From the NCBI RefSeq assembly GCF_009687845.1, contig NZ_BLAD01000088.1, positions 1 through 59,311 of the forward strand: a stretch of DNA of 59,311 nt, in the 5' to 3' direction. This document shows positions 1-9,076 of this stretch, one piece after another. Made by a program: the position numbers and the translations under genes. Source of the stretch: Acrocarpospora corrugata (GTDB taxonomy: Bacteria; Actinomycetota; Actinomycetes; Streptosporangiales; Streptosporangiaceae). Within the stretch, counting starts at the first letter, position 1; every line of letters begins with the position of its first letter. The notes under the pieces were generated by a model, which did no database searches, was not told the DNA's origin, and was given only the letters and a program-made list of their open reading frames with translations.

Positions 1-2
1 CC

Positions 3-923
3 GCCCTAGACACCACCCCCAAACCAACCACCGACCCCAAGCCAGACCCGGTCATCTTCACCCCCACCAAGAAGACAACCGACCCAACCCCCACCAAGCC
101 CACCCCGGCCAAACCGGCCGCTCCCAAGCCCAGCCCCACCAAACCAGCCGCATCGCAGCCCACAAGCACCGAACCCACGAGCGCTGAGCCCGCCGACACG
201 AAGCCTGCCAGCGCGAAGGCGGGCGAGACGAAGGCTGCGAGCACGAAGGCGGGCACGAAGCCTGCCACCGTTGAGCCCGCCAGCGAGGAGTCCGTCGCCA
301 AGCCCGCCTCCGCCAAAACGGCAGCATCCAAGCCCAGCCCGGCCGCATCCCAGTCCGCAAGCACCGAGCCTCCGAACGCTGAGCTCCCCAGCACGAACGT
401 GGCCGGCACGAAGGCGGGGAAGACGAAGACGGGCGAGACGAAGGCCGCTGGCACGAAGCCAGCCAGCACGAAGCCAGCCGTCGTAGGGCCCACCAGCGTG
501 GAGTCCGCCGCCAAGCCCGCCCCCGTCAAAAAGGGCCCGTCCAAGCCCGGCGTAACACCCGCCAGTGGAGCAACCACCGGCGCAGCACCCGCCAGTGCGG
601 CGGACGCTAGCGCAGAAGCCACCAGAGCAGGAGCGGTCGGCGCAGAAGCGGTCGGCGCAGAAGCCGCCAGCGCAGAAGCCACCAGCGCAGAAGCGGTCGG
701 CGTTGAGGGCGTCAGTGGTGGGGCCGTTGGTGCTCGGGGCGGTCTCGTCGAGCCCATTGCGGGGTATGCGGGGCTGACTGTTGCGTCGCTTCGTGCTCGT
801 ATGCGTGGGAAGTCGGCTGTCGAGATTCAGGAGTTGATCGCTTACGAGGAGGCCACTGCCGGGCGGGTGGAGGTTGTCACGATGTATCGCAACCGGCTGG
901 CCAAGCTGGAAGCTGGTTCCTGA
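3..923 (+). CDS. Lys/Ala/Pro-rich protein with C-terminal DUF8129-like helical domain (5' partial)
   Basis: The reading frame is open from the window edge to the TGA at 921-923, so the N-terminus is missing. The first 230 or so residues are low-complexity Ala/Lys/Pro/Thr/Ser/Glu sequence, including five-residue repeats (GAEAV, GAEAA, SAEAT, SAEAV) around 640-710. The last 60 residues form a charged helical module (TVASLRARMRG, EIQELIAYEEATAGR, YRNRLAKLE). This layout, directly upstream of xseA, matches actinobacterial proteins annotated from memory as lipid droplet-associated proteins (DUF8129). The histone-H1-like Lys/Ala/Pro body could also bind nucleic acid or storage granules. The family assignment rests on the C-terminal module and context; the exact role is not known. 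Confidence 0.7.
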   Translation, partial: ALDTTPKPTTDPKPDPVIFTPTKKTTDPTPTKPTPAKPAAPKPSPTKPAASQPTSTEPTSAEPADTKPASAKAGETKAASTKAGTKPATVEPASEESVAKPASAKTAASKPSPAASQSASTEPPNAELPSTNVAGTKAGKTKTGETKAAGTKPASTKPAVVGPTSVESAAKPAPVKKGPSKPGVTPASGATTGAAPASAADASAEATRAGAVGAEAVGAEAASAEATSAEAVGVEGVSGGAVGARGGLVEPIAGYAGLTVASLRARMRGKSAVEIQELIAYEEATAGRVEVVTMYRNRLAKLEAGS

Positions 924-1019
924 GAGGGTGTTCTGTCGGTGGGGGCGGCTACGCTGCCGGGCGTAGAAGGTGCGGGGCGTAGTGGGATGCGGGGCGTGAC
1001 CGGGCGTTGGGGAGGGTGA

Positions 1020-2231
1020 GTGGGGGCTAAGACGTCTCCGGAGGAGCCGTTGCCGGTTCGGTCCGTGTTGCAGATGGTGGCGCAGTGGATCGGGCGGCTC
1101 GGGACGATCTGGGTGGAGGGGCAGATCACCGAGTTGACGGCGCGGGGTGGGACCGTGTTCATGACCTTGCGGGATCCGGTGGCGAACATGTCGGCGCGGG
1201 TGACGTGTGCGCGGACTGTGTATGAGGCGAGTGTGCCGAGGCCGGTGGATGGTGCCCGGGTGGTCGTGCACGTCAAGGCCGACTTCTGGGTCAATCGGGG
1301 GTCGTTCGCGTTCACGGCGATAGAGATCCGGCCGGTGGGGGTCGGTGAGCTGCTGGCTCGGTTGGAGCGGTTGCGGCAGGTGCTGGCCGCCGAGGGGCTG
1401 TTCAACAACGATCGGAAGCGGCGGTTGCCGTTTCTGCCGGGCACGGTGGGGTTGATCTGCGGGCGGGATTCTGCGGCGGAGCGGGACGTGCTGGAGAACG
1501 CGCGCCGGCGGTGGCCCGCGGTGCGGTTCAAGGTGGAGGCGGTGGCCGTTCAGGGGTCCTATGCGGTCGCTGAGGTGACTGAGGCGTTGCGGAAGCTGGA
1601 TGGGGATCGGGAGGTCGACGTCATCATCGTGACCCGGGGTGGTGGGTCGTTGGAGGATCTGCTGCCGTTCTCGGATGAGTCGCTGGTGCGGGCGGTGGCG
1701 GCGTGCCGTACGCCGGTGGTGAGCGCGATCGGGCATGAGCAGGACAGTCCGTTGCTGGATCTGGTGGCCGATCTGCGCGCGTCCACGCCCACGGATGCGG
1801 CGAAGAAGGTCGTGCCGGATGTGGGTGAGCAGTTGACGCTGGTCCGGCAGCTCAGGGATCGGGGGCGCCGGGTCGTGGGGGGCTGGCTGGATCGGGAGCA
1901 GCACTGGCTGCAGTCGGTGCGGTCGCGGCCGTCGTTGTCGGATCCGGTGCGGGAGCTCGATCGTCGTGCCGAGCAGGTCGACGCGCTCCGTGACCGCTCG
2001 CGGCGTTGCCTCACCGGTTCGCTGGATCGGTCGGCCGACGGGCTGGAGCATCTCAGGGCCCGGCTGATCGCGCTGTCTCCCGCGGCCACGCTCGAACGCG
2101 GCTACTCGATCGTGCAACGTCCGTCCGGAGAGGTCGTCCGGCGGGCCGCCGACCTCTCCCCCGGCGACGCTCTCACCCTCCGCCTTCCCGACGACCGCGT
2201 CTCGGTGACCGTCACCGAGACCTCCCCCTAG
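1020..2231 (+). CDS. xseA: Exodeoxyribonuclease VII large subunit
   Basis: Catalytic large subunit of ExoVII, the cytoplasmic nuclease that degrades single-stranded DNA to short oligonucleotides with the XseB subunit. The 403 residues carry the N-terminal OB-fold (about 15-110), then the catalytic core with [22 protein letters not shown] (about 145-166), [17 protein letters not shown] (204-220) and SAIGHE...[11 protein letters not shown] (235-261). The length is normal for actinobacterial XseA, which are a little shorter than in enterobacteria. Start is GTG 1020, preceded closely by GGAGGG; xseB follows after one base. The pair is clearly one transcription unit. Confidence 0.96.
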   Translation: MGAKTSPEEPLPVRSVLQMVAQWIGRLGTIWVEGQITELTARGGTVFMTLRDPVANMSARVTCARTVYEASVPRPVDGARVVVHVKADFWVNRGSFAFTAIEIRPVGVGELLARLERLRQVLAAEGLFNNDRKRRLPFLPGTVGLICGRDSAAERDVLENARRRWPAVRFKVEAVAVQGSYAVAEVTEALRKLDGDREVDVIIVTRGGGSLEDLLPFSDESLVRAVAACRTPVVSAIGHEQDSPLLDLVADLRASTPTDAAKKVVPDVGEQLTLVRQLRDRGRRVVGGWLDREQHWLQSVRSRPSLSDPVRELDRRAEQVDALRDRSRRCLTGSLDRSADGLEHLRARLIALSPAATLERGYSIVQRPSGEVVRRAADLSPGDALTLRLPDDRVSVTVTETSP

Positions 2232-2232
2232 G

Positions 2233-2481
2233 GTGGTTTCCGTGGCCCAGGACAAGCAGACTCCGTCGTACGAGCAGGCGCGTGAGGAACTCACCGAGGT
2301 GGTCCGCCGCCTGGAGACCGGCGGCCTCACGCTGGAGCAGTCCATCGACCTCTGGGAGCGCGGCGAGAACCTGGCCGCCGTCTGCGAAGAATGGCTCCAG
2401 GGCGCCCGCGTCAAACTCGCCGCCGCCATGGCCCAACGCGAAACCCCCCACCCCAACACCTCAGACGAAGCCCCCTTCTGA
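2233..2481 (+). CDS. xseB: Exodeoxyribonuclease VII small subunit
   Basis: 82-residue small subunit that wraps around XseA in the ExoVII complex. It shows the family pattern YEQAREELTEVVRRLETGG followed by LTLEQSIDLWERGENLAAVCEEWL, a two-helix coiled-coil fold, with a short acidic tail. The GTG at 2233 lies one base after the xseA stop, implying translational coupling. A second GTG at 2242 would give a three-residue shorter protein that also fits the family. Confidence 0.95.
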   Translation: MVSVAQDKQTPSYEQAREELTEVVRRLETGGLTLEQSIDLWERGENLAAVCEEWLQGARVKLAAAMAQRETPHPNTSDEAPF

Positions 2482-2631
2482 CGGGTTAGGCCCTTCCCAG
2501 CGCTCCTCGGATGGCCTGGCCCCGGTGGCCAACAGGCCAGCATTCTGCCGGCCCCAGGAACGCTGGTCATCGGCACCGGGATCGGGTGCGGCGCGGTGTT
2601 GATGTCGATGACGAACCAGCCGATCCGGGAG

Positions 2632-2752
2632 CGGGCTACGCCCTTCTCGAACGCGCTGCGCCCCTCCGGCCGGGCTACACCGTTCTCGAACGCACCGCGC
2701 CCTACTGATCGGGCTACGCACTTCCAACCGCACCCGCGCCCTACTGAACGGG
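2632..2752. repeat. 39-bp tandem repeat, three copies plus partial fourth
   Basis: Units begin with CGGGCTAC at 2632, 2671, 2710 and 2749. The first three are 39 bp each and diverge moderately (shared parts TTCTCGAACGC and GCGCCCTACTGA). The CTA inside the partial fourth unit is the reverse complement of the TAG stop of the minus-strand gene ending at 2753, so the array is built from the 3' end of that gene, stop codon included. The unit length is a multiple of three. The rest of 2482-2631 shows no recognisable feature. Confidence 0.85.
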
Positions 2753-2944
2753 CTACGTGCCGGGGGCGGACTTCTTGTCGGGTGGGGAGCCGGGGTCGAG
2801 GAGTTTGACGATTCCGTAGATGCCGGCGCCGATCAGGAGGAATATTCCCGCAGGGTTCCACAGGCCGTGGAAGCCGGCGATCGCTAGGCCGATGATGAGC
2901 GCGAGGATGAAGCCAGCGAGAATGTATCGGACGGGGGTGCTCAT
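2753..2944 (-). CDS. Small two-helix membrane protein
   Basis: 63 residues with two hydrophobic segments (about 5-24, YILAGFILALIIGLAIAGF; and 30-49, NPAGIFLLIGAGIYGIVKLL) and a polar Pro/Lys-rich tail. On the minus strand the ATG is preceded by GGAGGA with a 6-base spacer, a strong ribosome binding site, which supports a real gene. No family is recognised. It is separated from the convergent xseAB unit by the 39-bp repeat array, which starts at its stop codon. Confidence 0.75.
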   Translation of the reverse strand: MSTPVRYILAGFILALIIGLAIAGFHGLWNPAGIFLLIGAGIYGIVKLLDPGSPPDKKSAPGT

Positions 2945-2959
2945 TTCACTTCCTCCGTA

Positions 2960-3000
2960 GGTGCCGGAGAAATGCTCTCCATGAGCTATTTGTAGGCACC
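2960..3000 (-). promoter_or_regulatory. Nested inverted repeats in the leader of the small membrane protein gene
   Basis: GGTGCC (2960-2965) pairs with GGCACC (2995-3000), and inside it GGAGA (2966-2970) pairs with TCTCC (2976-2980). The structure lies about 16-56 nt upstream of the minus-strand ATG at 2944, just before the ribosome binding site. It could be an operator or a leader RNA structure; no known regulator is recognised. Confidence 0.35.
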
Positions 3001-3340
3001 GCCGCTTGCACCGGGCTTGCTGGCCGCCTGCCGCGACCGGACAACGAAGGGGCTTCAGCCTCGCGCCCTTCTATGAGCCCATGTCCACCCATTGTGGGGT
3101 GGTCGTCACCTCGCGCACCAGCTGGTCGGCGCCACGTTCATGGACCTTGGCGTGCTGGTCGGCGCCACGTTCACGGACCCTGGCGTGCTGGTCGGCGCCA
3201 CGTTTACGGACCCTGGCGTGCTGGCCACCTCCAGGGGCGTTCACGCCGGGTGGCAGACAGGGTGGACGTCTGTTCGGAGGGCCTGGGCGAGTGTCGCCGT
3301 CAACGATCATGGCGTGGCCGACGGAACGAGCGGGGCAGGA
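3001..3340. other. Gene-free stretch containing a 33-bp tandem repeat
   Basis: No ORF here has a ribosome binding site or a recognisable protein. The stretch lies between the promoter side of the gene at 2753-2944 and the stop codon of the DUF4245 gene. Its only notable content is the three-copy 33-bp repeat at 3122-3220. Confidence 0.6.
3122..3220. repeat. 33-bp tandem repeat, three copies
   Basis: Copies at 3122-3154, 3155-3187 and 3188-3220, each beginning CTGGTCGGCGCCACGTT and differing at only a few bases; a degenerate fourth unit starts at 3221. A minus-strand 79-codon ORF crosses it and would encode an 11-residue repeat containing RGADQHA, but it lacks a good start site and any family resemblance, so the array is treated as intergenic. 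Confidence 0.85.
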
Positions 3341-3883
3341 TCAGGAGGAGGGGGTTGAGGGTTTGGGGGCGGGGGTGAGGGTGGTGGCCAGGGTGGTTAG
3401 TTCGGGCCAGTCGGCGGAGCCGGTGATGATGATGGTGTGGTCGGGGAGGATGCGGACCAGGGAGCGTTGGTTCTTGTCTTCGCGGAAGCGTTGTTCCCAG
3501 GTGTTTCCGGCTATTTGCTGAGTTCCGGTGACCGTGGCCGTGTTGGCCAGGCGGCTGGCGAAGCCAGCGGTGGGGGCTTCGTTGCTCTGGGCGAGCATGG
3601 CGTGCATTTTCTGGCCGGTGGCGAAGCCGAGGCGCCAGGTGAGGATGCTTTTGTCCTGGGTGACGCGGGAACTGGTGGACGTCCAGCCGGTGGGGACCTG
3701 GCTGGGCACCTCGACCTCGTAGGGGGCGAGGCGGGCCGCGTTGGCGGTGTCGATGGTGAAATCCACCCGGGGGATGTGTTCGGTCCGGCTCTGCGGGGTG
3801 ATCAGAAGGAACAAACCCACCGCGAGAAGGCAGACGAACAACGCGACGGCGTACCCGTAGAAACCCTGGGTGAATTGGCGCAC
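3341..3883 (-). CDS. DUF4245 membrane-anchored protein
   Basis: 180 residues: a short cytoplasmic start, one transmembrane helix (about 9-29, GYAVALFVCLLAVGLFLLIT) and an extracytoplasmic domain with the DUF4245 hallmarks VPTGWTSTSSRV, LTWRLGFATG and TWEQRFRED...SLVR. Function is unknown. The gene is a constant neighbour of glpX and fumarase genes in actinobacteria. A hexamer TATTCT (minus strand, 3892-3897) lies 8 nt upstream of the GTG and there is no Shine-Dalgarno sequence, suggesting a leaderless message. The end is followed by the repeat-containing gap. Confidence 0.88.
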   Translation of the reverse strand: MRQFTQGFYGYAVALFVCLLAVGLFLLITPQSRTEHIPRVDFTIDTANAARLAPYEVEVPSQVPTGWTSTSSRVTQDKSILTWRLGFATGQKMHAMLAQSNEAPTAGFASRLANTATVTGTQQIAGNTWEQRFREDKNQRSLVRILPDHTIIITGSADWPELTTLATTLTPAPKPSTPSS

Positions 3884-3907
3884 GTCAATGGAGAATACCG
3901 GGCCGGG

Positions 3908-4507
3908 TCAGTGGGGGCGGATTCGGCTGATGATGAGCAGGGCCTCTTCGGCCATCCGGCTGGCGGCTTCGAGGTCGTCGGAGAGGGTGAGTTCCTGGAC
4001 GACGGCGGCGAGGGCGCCGGTGATGACGACGACGAGGGCGTCCTCGTTCTCGAAGAGGGTGGCGTTGCGGCGGGCCCACTGGCGGAGGCGGTCGCGCATG
4101 ATGACTTCGAAGCCGGGCGGGCCGTCGCCGCGCAGGAACAGGGCGGCCAGGTCGCGTTCGGCCAGGCAGCCGTCGAGGTAGGCGCGCGCCCCGGCGAGGA
4201 ACAGCGGCATCGGGTCGGGTTCCCCGGACAGGCGGGCCTGCTGGACGGCCTGTTTGGTGCGGTGGGTCTGCCGGGTCTGGAAGTCCTCGAACAGCGCCAG
4301 GTAGAGGTCAGCTTTGCCGGAGAAGTGGTGGTAGAGACTGCCGACACTGGCCCCGGCCCGCTGCACCACGTCGGTGACCCCGGCCTCCGCGAAGCCGCTG
4401 GTGATGAAGATCTCCCTGGCGGCGTCGAGGAGCGCGCCACGGGTGGCTGCGCCGCGCTCGGACGTGCGCGCGGTGGCCGGTCGTTCGGTGGCTCTCGTGT
4501 CGCTCAT
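3908..4507 (-). CDS. TetR/AcrR family transcriptional regulator
   Basis: About 199 residues. The N-terminal helix-turn-helix runs from RGALLDAAREIFITSGFAEAG through TDVVQRAGASVGSLYHHFSGKADLYLALF (about 25-75), a classic TetR recognition region; the C-terminal half is a variable ligand/dimer domain. The ATG at 4507 fits the usual N-terminal length. GTG codons at 4528 and 4534 are alternatives, and a GGAGGA sits rather far (about 13 nt) from the ATG. The gene is upstream of and divergent from glpX. Its target and inducer are unknown. Confidence 0.85.
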   Translation of the reverse strand: MSDTRATERPATARTSERGAATRGALLDAAREIFITSGFAEAGVTDVVQRAGASVGSLYHHFSGKADLYLALFEDFQTRQTHRTKQAVQQARLSGEPDPMPLFLAGARAYLDGCLAERDLAALFLRGDGPPGFEVIMRDRLRQWARRNATLFENEDALVVVITGALAAVVQELTLSDDLEAASRMAEEALLIISRIRPH

Positions 4508-4690
4508 GGTGGCGAGATTATCCTCCACCGTCACTTTGTGAGACCCAACGACCGGTCTGGACGGCCGTACCGGCCTGAGGGAAGGGGCAACTATCGCTCC
4601 GGCAAGCCCGTCGAGGGCGGCTGGGAGGGGGCAACTACGATCGAAGGGGTCGCTGCTGGGTAGGGAAGCACCACCTTAAGGAGTTCGATC

Positions 4691-5725
4691 ATGGCTGATC
4701 AGACCGCTGTCCCCGCCGCGCTGGCGACGGGGGAGCACGTTCCGGACCGGAACCTGGCGTTGGAGCTCGTCCGCGTCACCGAGGCGGCGGCGATGGCCAG
4801 CGCGCGCTGGGTGGGCCGGGGCGACAAGAACGGCGCGGACGGCGCGGCCGTCAACAGCATGCGCCAGCTGATCAACACCGTGTCGATGCGCGGGGTCGTG
4901 GTGATCGGCGAGGGCGAGAAGGACAACGCGCCCATGCTCTTCAACGGGGAGGAAGTCGGCGTCGGCTCCGGGCCGGAGTGCGACGTGGCGGTGGACCCGA
5001 TCGACGGCACCCGGCTGTGCGCGCTGGGCATGAACAACGCCATCTCGGTGATCGCGGTCAGCCCGCGCGGCTCGATGTACGACTCCTCGGCCGTCTTCTA
5101 CATGGAGAAGCTGGTCACCGGACCGGAGGCGGCCGGCGCCGTGGACATCAACGCGCCGGTCGCGCACAACATCGGCGTGGTGGCCCGGGCGAAGGGCGGC
5201 AAGCCGTCCGACGTGACGGTGGTCATCCTGGATCGTCCCCGGCACGACCAGATCGTGAAGGAGATCCGGGAGACGGGCGCGCGGATCAAGTTCATCACCG
5301 ACGGCGACGTGGCCGGCGCGATCATGGCGGCCCGGGCCGGGACCGGTGTCGATCTGATGCTCGGGGTGGGCGGCACTCCGGAGGGTACGGTCGCCGCCTG
5401 CGCGATGAAGTGCCTGGGCGGGGTCATTCAGGGCCGGCTCTGGCCGCAGGACGACGCCGAGCGCCGCCGCGCCCTGGACGCCGGGCTCGACCTGGACCAG
5501 GTGCTGCTCACCGACGACCTGGTCCGCTCGGACGACGTCTTCTTCGCCGCCACCGGCGTCACCGACGGCGAGCTCATGCGCGGCGTCCGCTACCGGGGCG
5601 GCGCGGCCGTCACCCACTCCCTGGTCATGCGCGGGCGCTCCGGCACGATCCGCAAGATCGAGAGCGAGCACCAGCTCTGGAAGCTCGGCGCCTACAGCGC
5701 CATCAACTTCGACACCGCCCTCTGA
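4691..5725 (+). CDS. glpX: Fructose-1,6-bisphosphatase class II
   Basis: Hydrolyses fructose 1,6-bisphosphate to fructose 6-phosphate, the committed gluconeogenic step in the cytoplasm. 344 residues with the lithium-sensitive phosphatase metal motifs GEGEKD (73-78) and DPIDGT (102-107), then [22 protein letters not shown] typical of GlpX. The ATG at 4691 has AAGGAG upstream. Two direct repeats GGGGCAACTA (4584-4593, 4628-4637) precede it; TACGAT at 4636-4641 could be a -10 box. The last four codons plus the stop are the first unit of a 15-bp tandem array. It belongs to the same pathway as pckA in this window. Confidence 0.97.
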   Translation: MADQTAVPAALATGEHVPDRNLALELVRVTEAAAMASARWVGRGDKNGADGAAVNSMRQLINTVSMRGVVVIGEGEKDNAPMLFNGEEVGVGSGPECDVAVDPIDGTRLCALGMNNAISVIAVSPRGSMYDSSAVFYMEKLVTGPEAAGAVDINAPVAHNIGVVARAKGGKPSDVTVVILDRPRHDQIVKEIRETGARIKFITDGDVAGAIMAARAGTGVDLMLGVGGTPEGTVAACAMKCLGGVIQGRLWPQDDAERRRALDAGLDLDQVLLTDDLVRSDDVFFAATGVTDGELMRGVRYRGGAAVTHSLVMRGRSGTIRKIESEHQLWKLGAYSAINFDTAL

Positions 5726-5815
5726 GACGCCGCCCTCTGAGACGCCGCCCTCTGAGACGCCGCTCGCTGAAACGCCGCTCGCTGAAACGCCTCCCTCGGA
5801 GACACCGCCCTCTGC
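5711..5815 (+). repeat. 15-bp tandem array, seven units, built on the glpX stop codon
   Basis: Seven consecutive 15-bp units run from 5711 to 5815. The first unit is the final four codons and TGA of glpX (encoding DTAL-stop); the following units repeat it with few changes, and the first five end in an in-frame TGA. The array stops exactly where the TGA (minus strand, 5816-5818) of the convergent DUF1707 gene begins. Confidence 0.9.
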
Positions 5816-6439
5816 TCACCGGCGGAACAGTCCCCGTTTGGGTGGGTTGGGGCAGCGGGCGATCACCTTCCCGCCGTACGCGAATCCGGCGAGTTCGATG
5901 ATCGGCGGGGAGGCGGACTCCGGCGGGCGGGTCTGGTTCTTGAACGTTCTCACCCGGGCCTGCGGCGCGACGGTGACCAGCACGCCGTCGGGGACGAGCA
6001 GGGTGACCGTGCCGGCCATGACGGCGAGCTGAACGACCACGCGGTGGGTCTGCAGGAGCGCGTCGCGGAGGTCGATGTTGACCTTGCCGCCGAAGGAGGT
6101 GACCGGAATCTTGGCCGGGACCACCCAGCGCCCGCCGCGGTTCTCGGTGCGGAACAGTGCCATGACCGGGCGTTCGTGCATGACGATGGGCTGGTTCTCG
6201 GGGGGCAGCAGGTCGACGGTGAGCTGGGCCAACTGGCCGAGTGTCTGGGCCCGGTAGGCGGCCTCGACCCGCTCCTCGTGCTCGGCGGGGGTGAGCCTGC
6301 CGTCGGCGACCGCGTCGGTGAGGGCGGTGAACACCCGCTCCCGATCGGCGGTGGAAGCGCGCAGATCTTCTGGCCGGGGGCCGCTGGTATCGCGGGGAGC
6401 CAGCCAGGCGGCGATCCAGTCACGGAAATCACTGCTCAC
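5816..6439 (-). CDS. DUF1707 SHOCT-like domain protein
   Basis: 207 residues. The region 22-75 contains the DUF1707 signature (LRASTADRERVFTALTDAVADGRLTPAEHEERVEAAYRAQT), a short helical module common in actinobacterial membrane-associated proteins. The C-terminal part (about 90-190) resembles the cell-wall-active antibiotics response beta-domain (VVPAKIPVTSFGGKVNIDLRDA). No transmembrane helix is apparent. Start GTG 6439. Convergent with glpX, separated only by the tandem array. Specific role unknown. Confidence 0.85.
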   Translation of the reverse strand: MSSDFRDWIAAWLAPRDTSGPRPEDLRASTADRERVFTALTDAVADGRLTPAEHEERVEAAYRAQTLGQLAQLTVDLLPPENQPIVMHERPVMALFRTENRGGRWVVPAKIPVTSFGGKVNIDLRDALLQTHRVVVQLAVMAGTVTLLVPDGVLVTVAPQARVRTFKNQTRPPESASPPIIELAGFAYGGKVIARCPNPPKRGLFRR

Positions 6440-6544
6440 GCCCTGACTCTAAACGCTCAGGAAGCCCCGTTGACCGTCGCGTCCGCCACCCCTAGCCTGA
6501 CGGGATCCTGAATGCCCCTCATGTTCTGAATGTACGGAGGCATC

Positions 6545-7693
6545 GTGGCCCCCACCCCACGAGACCGGCAGGCGCGGCTCGCCACCTTCGCCGTCTTCTT
6601 CGTCCAAGGTCTCACCTTCGCCACGCTCCTCACCCAGGTCGCCGCACTCCAGCGAAAACACCAGCTGAGCGAGGGCGAACTGACCCTCCTGCTGCTGGTC
6701 GTCCCGGTCATCGCGGGCGCGGGCAGCGTCCTGGCGGGCACCCTCGCCGCCCGGTACGGCAGCCGCCAGATGCTCCGCGCGATCCAGCCACTGGCCTGCG
6801 TCGCCGTCGCCCTGTGCGGTTTCGCCCCCAACGTCCCCCTGCTGGTCGGCGCCCTGGTCCTGTTCGGCATCGGCCTCGGCGGCGTCGACGCCGGCATGAA
6901 CATGCAGGGCACGGCCGTCGAACGCCGGTACGCCCGCCCGGTGATGACCAGCTTCCACGCCCTCTGGAGCGCCGCCGCCGTCATCGGCGCCGGCTGGGCC
7001 TCGCTGGCCGCCGACGGCCTGTCCCTCGGCGTGACCTTCACGATCGCGATGGTCCCCGCCCTCGTGATCTCCCTGATCGCGTCCCGCTGGCTCTGCTCTC
7101 CGGCCGAGGAACACGTCGAAACCGTCACGGAAACCCCCGGCCGCTTCCCGTGGGGCCCCATCCTGCCGCTCTGCCTGGCCATGGCCTTCCTGTACGTCGG
7201 CGACTCCTCGATCTCCAACTTCGGCTCGGTCTACTTCGAGAAGATCATGCTGTCGGAGGCGTGGCTGGCGCCGTGGGCGCTCGGCGCGTACCAGGCGACG
7301 ACGTTCCTGGTCCGGGTGTTCGGCGACCGCGCGGTGCGCCGGTTCGGGCCGGCCGCGATCGTCCGCACCGGCGGCGCGGTGGCCACGCTGGGCTTCCTGG
7401 CCATCGTGGCCGCCCCGAACGAGGTCGTGGCGATCGCCGGTTTCGCGCTGACCGGCGTCGGCCTCTCGGTGATCGCCCCGCAGTCGTTCTCGGCGGCGGG
7501 CCGGCTGGACCCGGCGGGCACCGGCGTCGCGATCGCCCGGGTCAACATGTTCAACTACGTCGGCTTCATCGTCGGCGCGGCCCTGGTCGGCGGCGTGGCC
7601 GACGCGGCCGACCTGCGGATCGCCTTCGTCGCGCCGCTGGTGCTGGCCGCCGCCATCATCGTGCTGGCCCGGGGGTTCGCCCGTACGCGGTAG
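6545..7693 (+). CDS. MFS transporter
   Basis: About 382 residues with roughly 12 hydrophobic helices, single-domain MFS organisation and GTLAARYGSRQMLRAI in the loop after helix 2. It resembles the fucose/YbjJ-like MFS group. The GTG at 6545 is preferred over the upstream ATG at 6530 because GGAGG lies 6 nt before it. The 3' end overlaps the convergent MocR-type gene by 38 bp. Substrate cannot be deduced. Confidence 0.88.
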   Translation: MAPTPRDRQARLATFAVFFVQGLTFATLLTQVAALQRKHQLSEGELTLLLLVVPVIAGAGSVLAGTLAARYGSRQMLRAIQPLACVAVALCGFAPNVPLLVGALVLFGIGLGGVDAGMNMQGTAVERRYARPVMTSFHALWSAAAVIGAGWASLAADGLSLGVTFTIAMVPALVISLIASRWLCSPAEEHVETVTETPGRFPWGPILPLCLAMAFLYVGDSSISNFGSVYFEKIMLSEAWLAPWALGAYQATTFLVRVFGDRAVRRFGPAAIVRTGGAVATLGFLAIVAAPNEVVAIAGFALTGVGLSVIAPQSFSAAGRLDPAGTGVAIARVNMFNYVGFIVGAALVGGVADAADLRIAFVAPLVLAAAIIVLARGFARTR

Positions 7694-9008
7694 CCATGGC
7701 CCGGACGGCTGCCGTGAGGCGGGACTCCGGCAGCCGGGCGAAGCCGATGGACAGTCCGTCGCCCGCGGTTTCCGCCGCGAGGCCCTGGGCTCGGGCGGCG
7801 CGGGCGAACGCGGCGGGGTCGTCGAGTTCGGCGTACAGGTGCAGGCCGGCCGAGATGCCGCGGACCCGGAGTTCGGGGAAGTGCTCGGCGAGGGCCTGGA
7901 CGAGGGCGTCCCGGCGGGCGCGGTATTCGCGGCGCATCCGGCGCAGGTGCCGGTCGTAGCCGCCGGAGCCGATGAAGCGGGCCAGGGCGTACTGGTCGAT
8001 CACCGGGGAGCCCAGGTCGAATTCGGCGCGGGCGAGCCGTACCGCGCCGGCGAGGGCGGGTGGGGCGGCGATCCAGCCGAGCCGCAGGCCGGGGGCGAGC
8101 GCCTTGCTGACGCTGCCCGCGAACACGACGTGGCCGGGGGCCAGGCCCTGGAGGCAGCCGACGGGGTCGCGGTCGAAGCGGAATTCGGCGTCATAGTCGT
8201 CTTCCATGATGGTCGCGCCGGTGGCGGCGGCCCAGGCGACCAGTTCGGCCCGGCGGCGCGGGGAGAGCAGCACGCCCGTCGGGTAGTGGTGCGCCGGAGT
8301 GACCAGCACGGCGTCAGCCCCCGTACGGGCGAGCGCGTCGACGTCCACGCCCTCGTCGTCGACGGGCACCCCGACGAGTTCGGCGCCGGCCCGCCGGAGC
8401 AGGGGCACCTGGCGGGTGGCGCAGGGCGACTCGGTGGCCAGCGTGATCGGGCGGCCCTTCGCGTGCGCCAGCACGTGCACGAACAGGCTGAGGCCCTGCG
8501 CGACCCCGGTGACGATCACGATGTCGTCCGGCGTGACGTCGGCGGCGCGTACCCGCCGGAGGTAGGCGGCCAGTTCGGCCCGCAGTTCCGGCACGCCGCC
8601 GGGATCCCCGTAGTCCAGGCCCTCGTTCGGCAGCGTCAGCAGCACCTGCCGCAACGCCGCCGACCAGGCCCGCCGCGGAAAGGCCCCCAGATCCGGCGAG
8701 GTCGGCCGGGGCCCGAGAGCCGCCTCGGGCGACGGCGAAACCACCTCCCCCTGCGGACGCCCCGCCATGGGCGCCACCCGGGTGCCCGCGCCGATCCTGG
8801 ACTCCAGGAACCCTTCGGCGACCAGCTGCTCGTACGCCTCGACCACCACACCACGCGAAACCCCGAGATCCCTGGCCAGATCCCGGCTCGCGGGCAGCCG
8901 GGCCCCGGGGGCGAGCCGCCCGCCGCGCACCGACTCCCGCAACTCCCGCGCGATCTGCCCGGCGATCCCGCCTGCGCCCCGATCGATCACGACATGGAGA
9001 TCAGCCAA
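7656..9008 (-). CDS. MocR/PdxR-type GntR regulator with aminotransferase domain
   Basis: 450 residues: an N-terminal winged helix (about 8-78, [35 protein letters not shown]) fused to a fold-type I aminotransferase-like domain (about 105-445) with [14 protein letters not shown] and the PLP lysine K302 in [10 protein letters not shown]. Such proteins sense pyridoxal phosphate or an amino compound and usually control a divergent gene; here the divergent gene is an EamA-family exporter. The intergenic region is only 68 bp, so one site could control both. Confidence 0.92.
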   Translation of the reverse strand: MADLHVVIDRGAGGIAGQIARELRESVRGGRLAPGARLPASRDLARDLGVSRGVVVEAYEQLVAEGFLESRIGAGTRVAPMAGRPQGEVVSPSPEAALGPRPTSPDLGAFPRRAWSAALRQVLLTLPNEGLDYGDPGGVPELRAELAAYLRRVRAADVTPDDIVIVTGVAQGLSLFVHVLAHAKGRPITLATESPCATRQVPLLRRAGAELVGVPVDDEGVDVDALARTGADAVLVTPAHHYPTGVLLSPRRRAELVAWAAATGATIMEDDYDAEFRFDRDPVGCLQGLAPGHVVFAGSVSKALAPGLRLGWIAAPPALAGAVRLARAEFDLGSPVIDQYALARFIGSGGYDRHLRRMRREYRARRDALVQALAEHFPELRVRGISAGLHLYAELDDPAAFARAARAQGLAAETAGDGLSIGFARLPESRLTAAVRAMATAYGRTPGPAR

Positions 9009-9076
9009 TTGGTCCTCGATTCCAGCGGGTGATTGGACTCATTACGAGAACCATTGTGTCCCTAGCATCATCCGAC
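9009..9076. promoter_or_regulatory. Divergent promoter region, probable MocR regulator target
   Basis: 68 bp between two divergent starts. ATTGGTCC (9008-9015) and ATTGGACT (9033-9040) form imperfect direct repeats of the kind bound by MocR proteins. TAGCAT (9063-9068) lies 8 nt before the plus-strand ATG and could be a -10 box of a leaderless transcript. Binding by the neighbouring regulator is inferred from gene arrangement. Confidence 0.4.

Noticed and set aside
6-2861. 951-codon minus-strand ORF across xseA and the upstream gene
   Set aside because: It is antisense to genes with clear family matches and is low-complexity Pro/Arg/His/Gly sequence, a typical high-GC shadow frame.
2632-3220. 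Tandem repeats as a CRISPR array
   Set aside because: Units are directly adjacent with no unique spacers and no cas genes are nearby.
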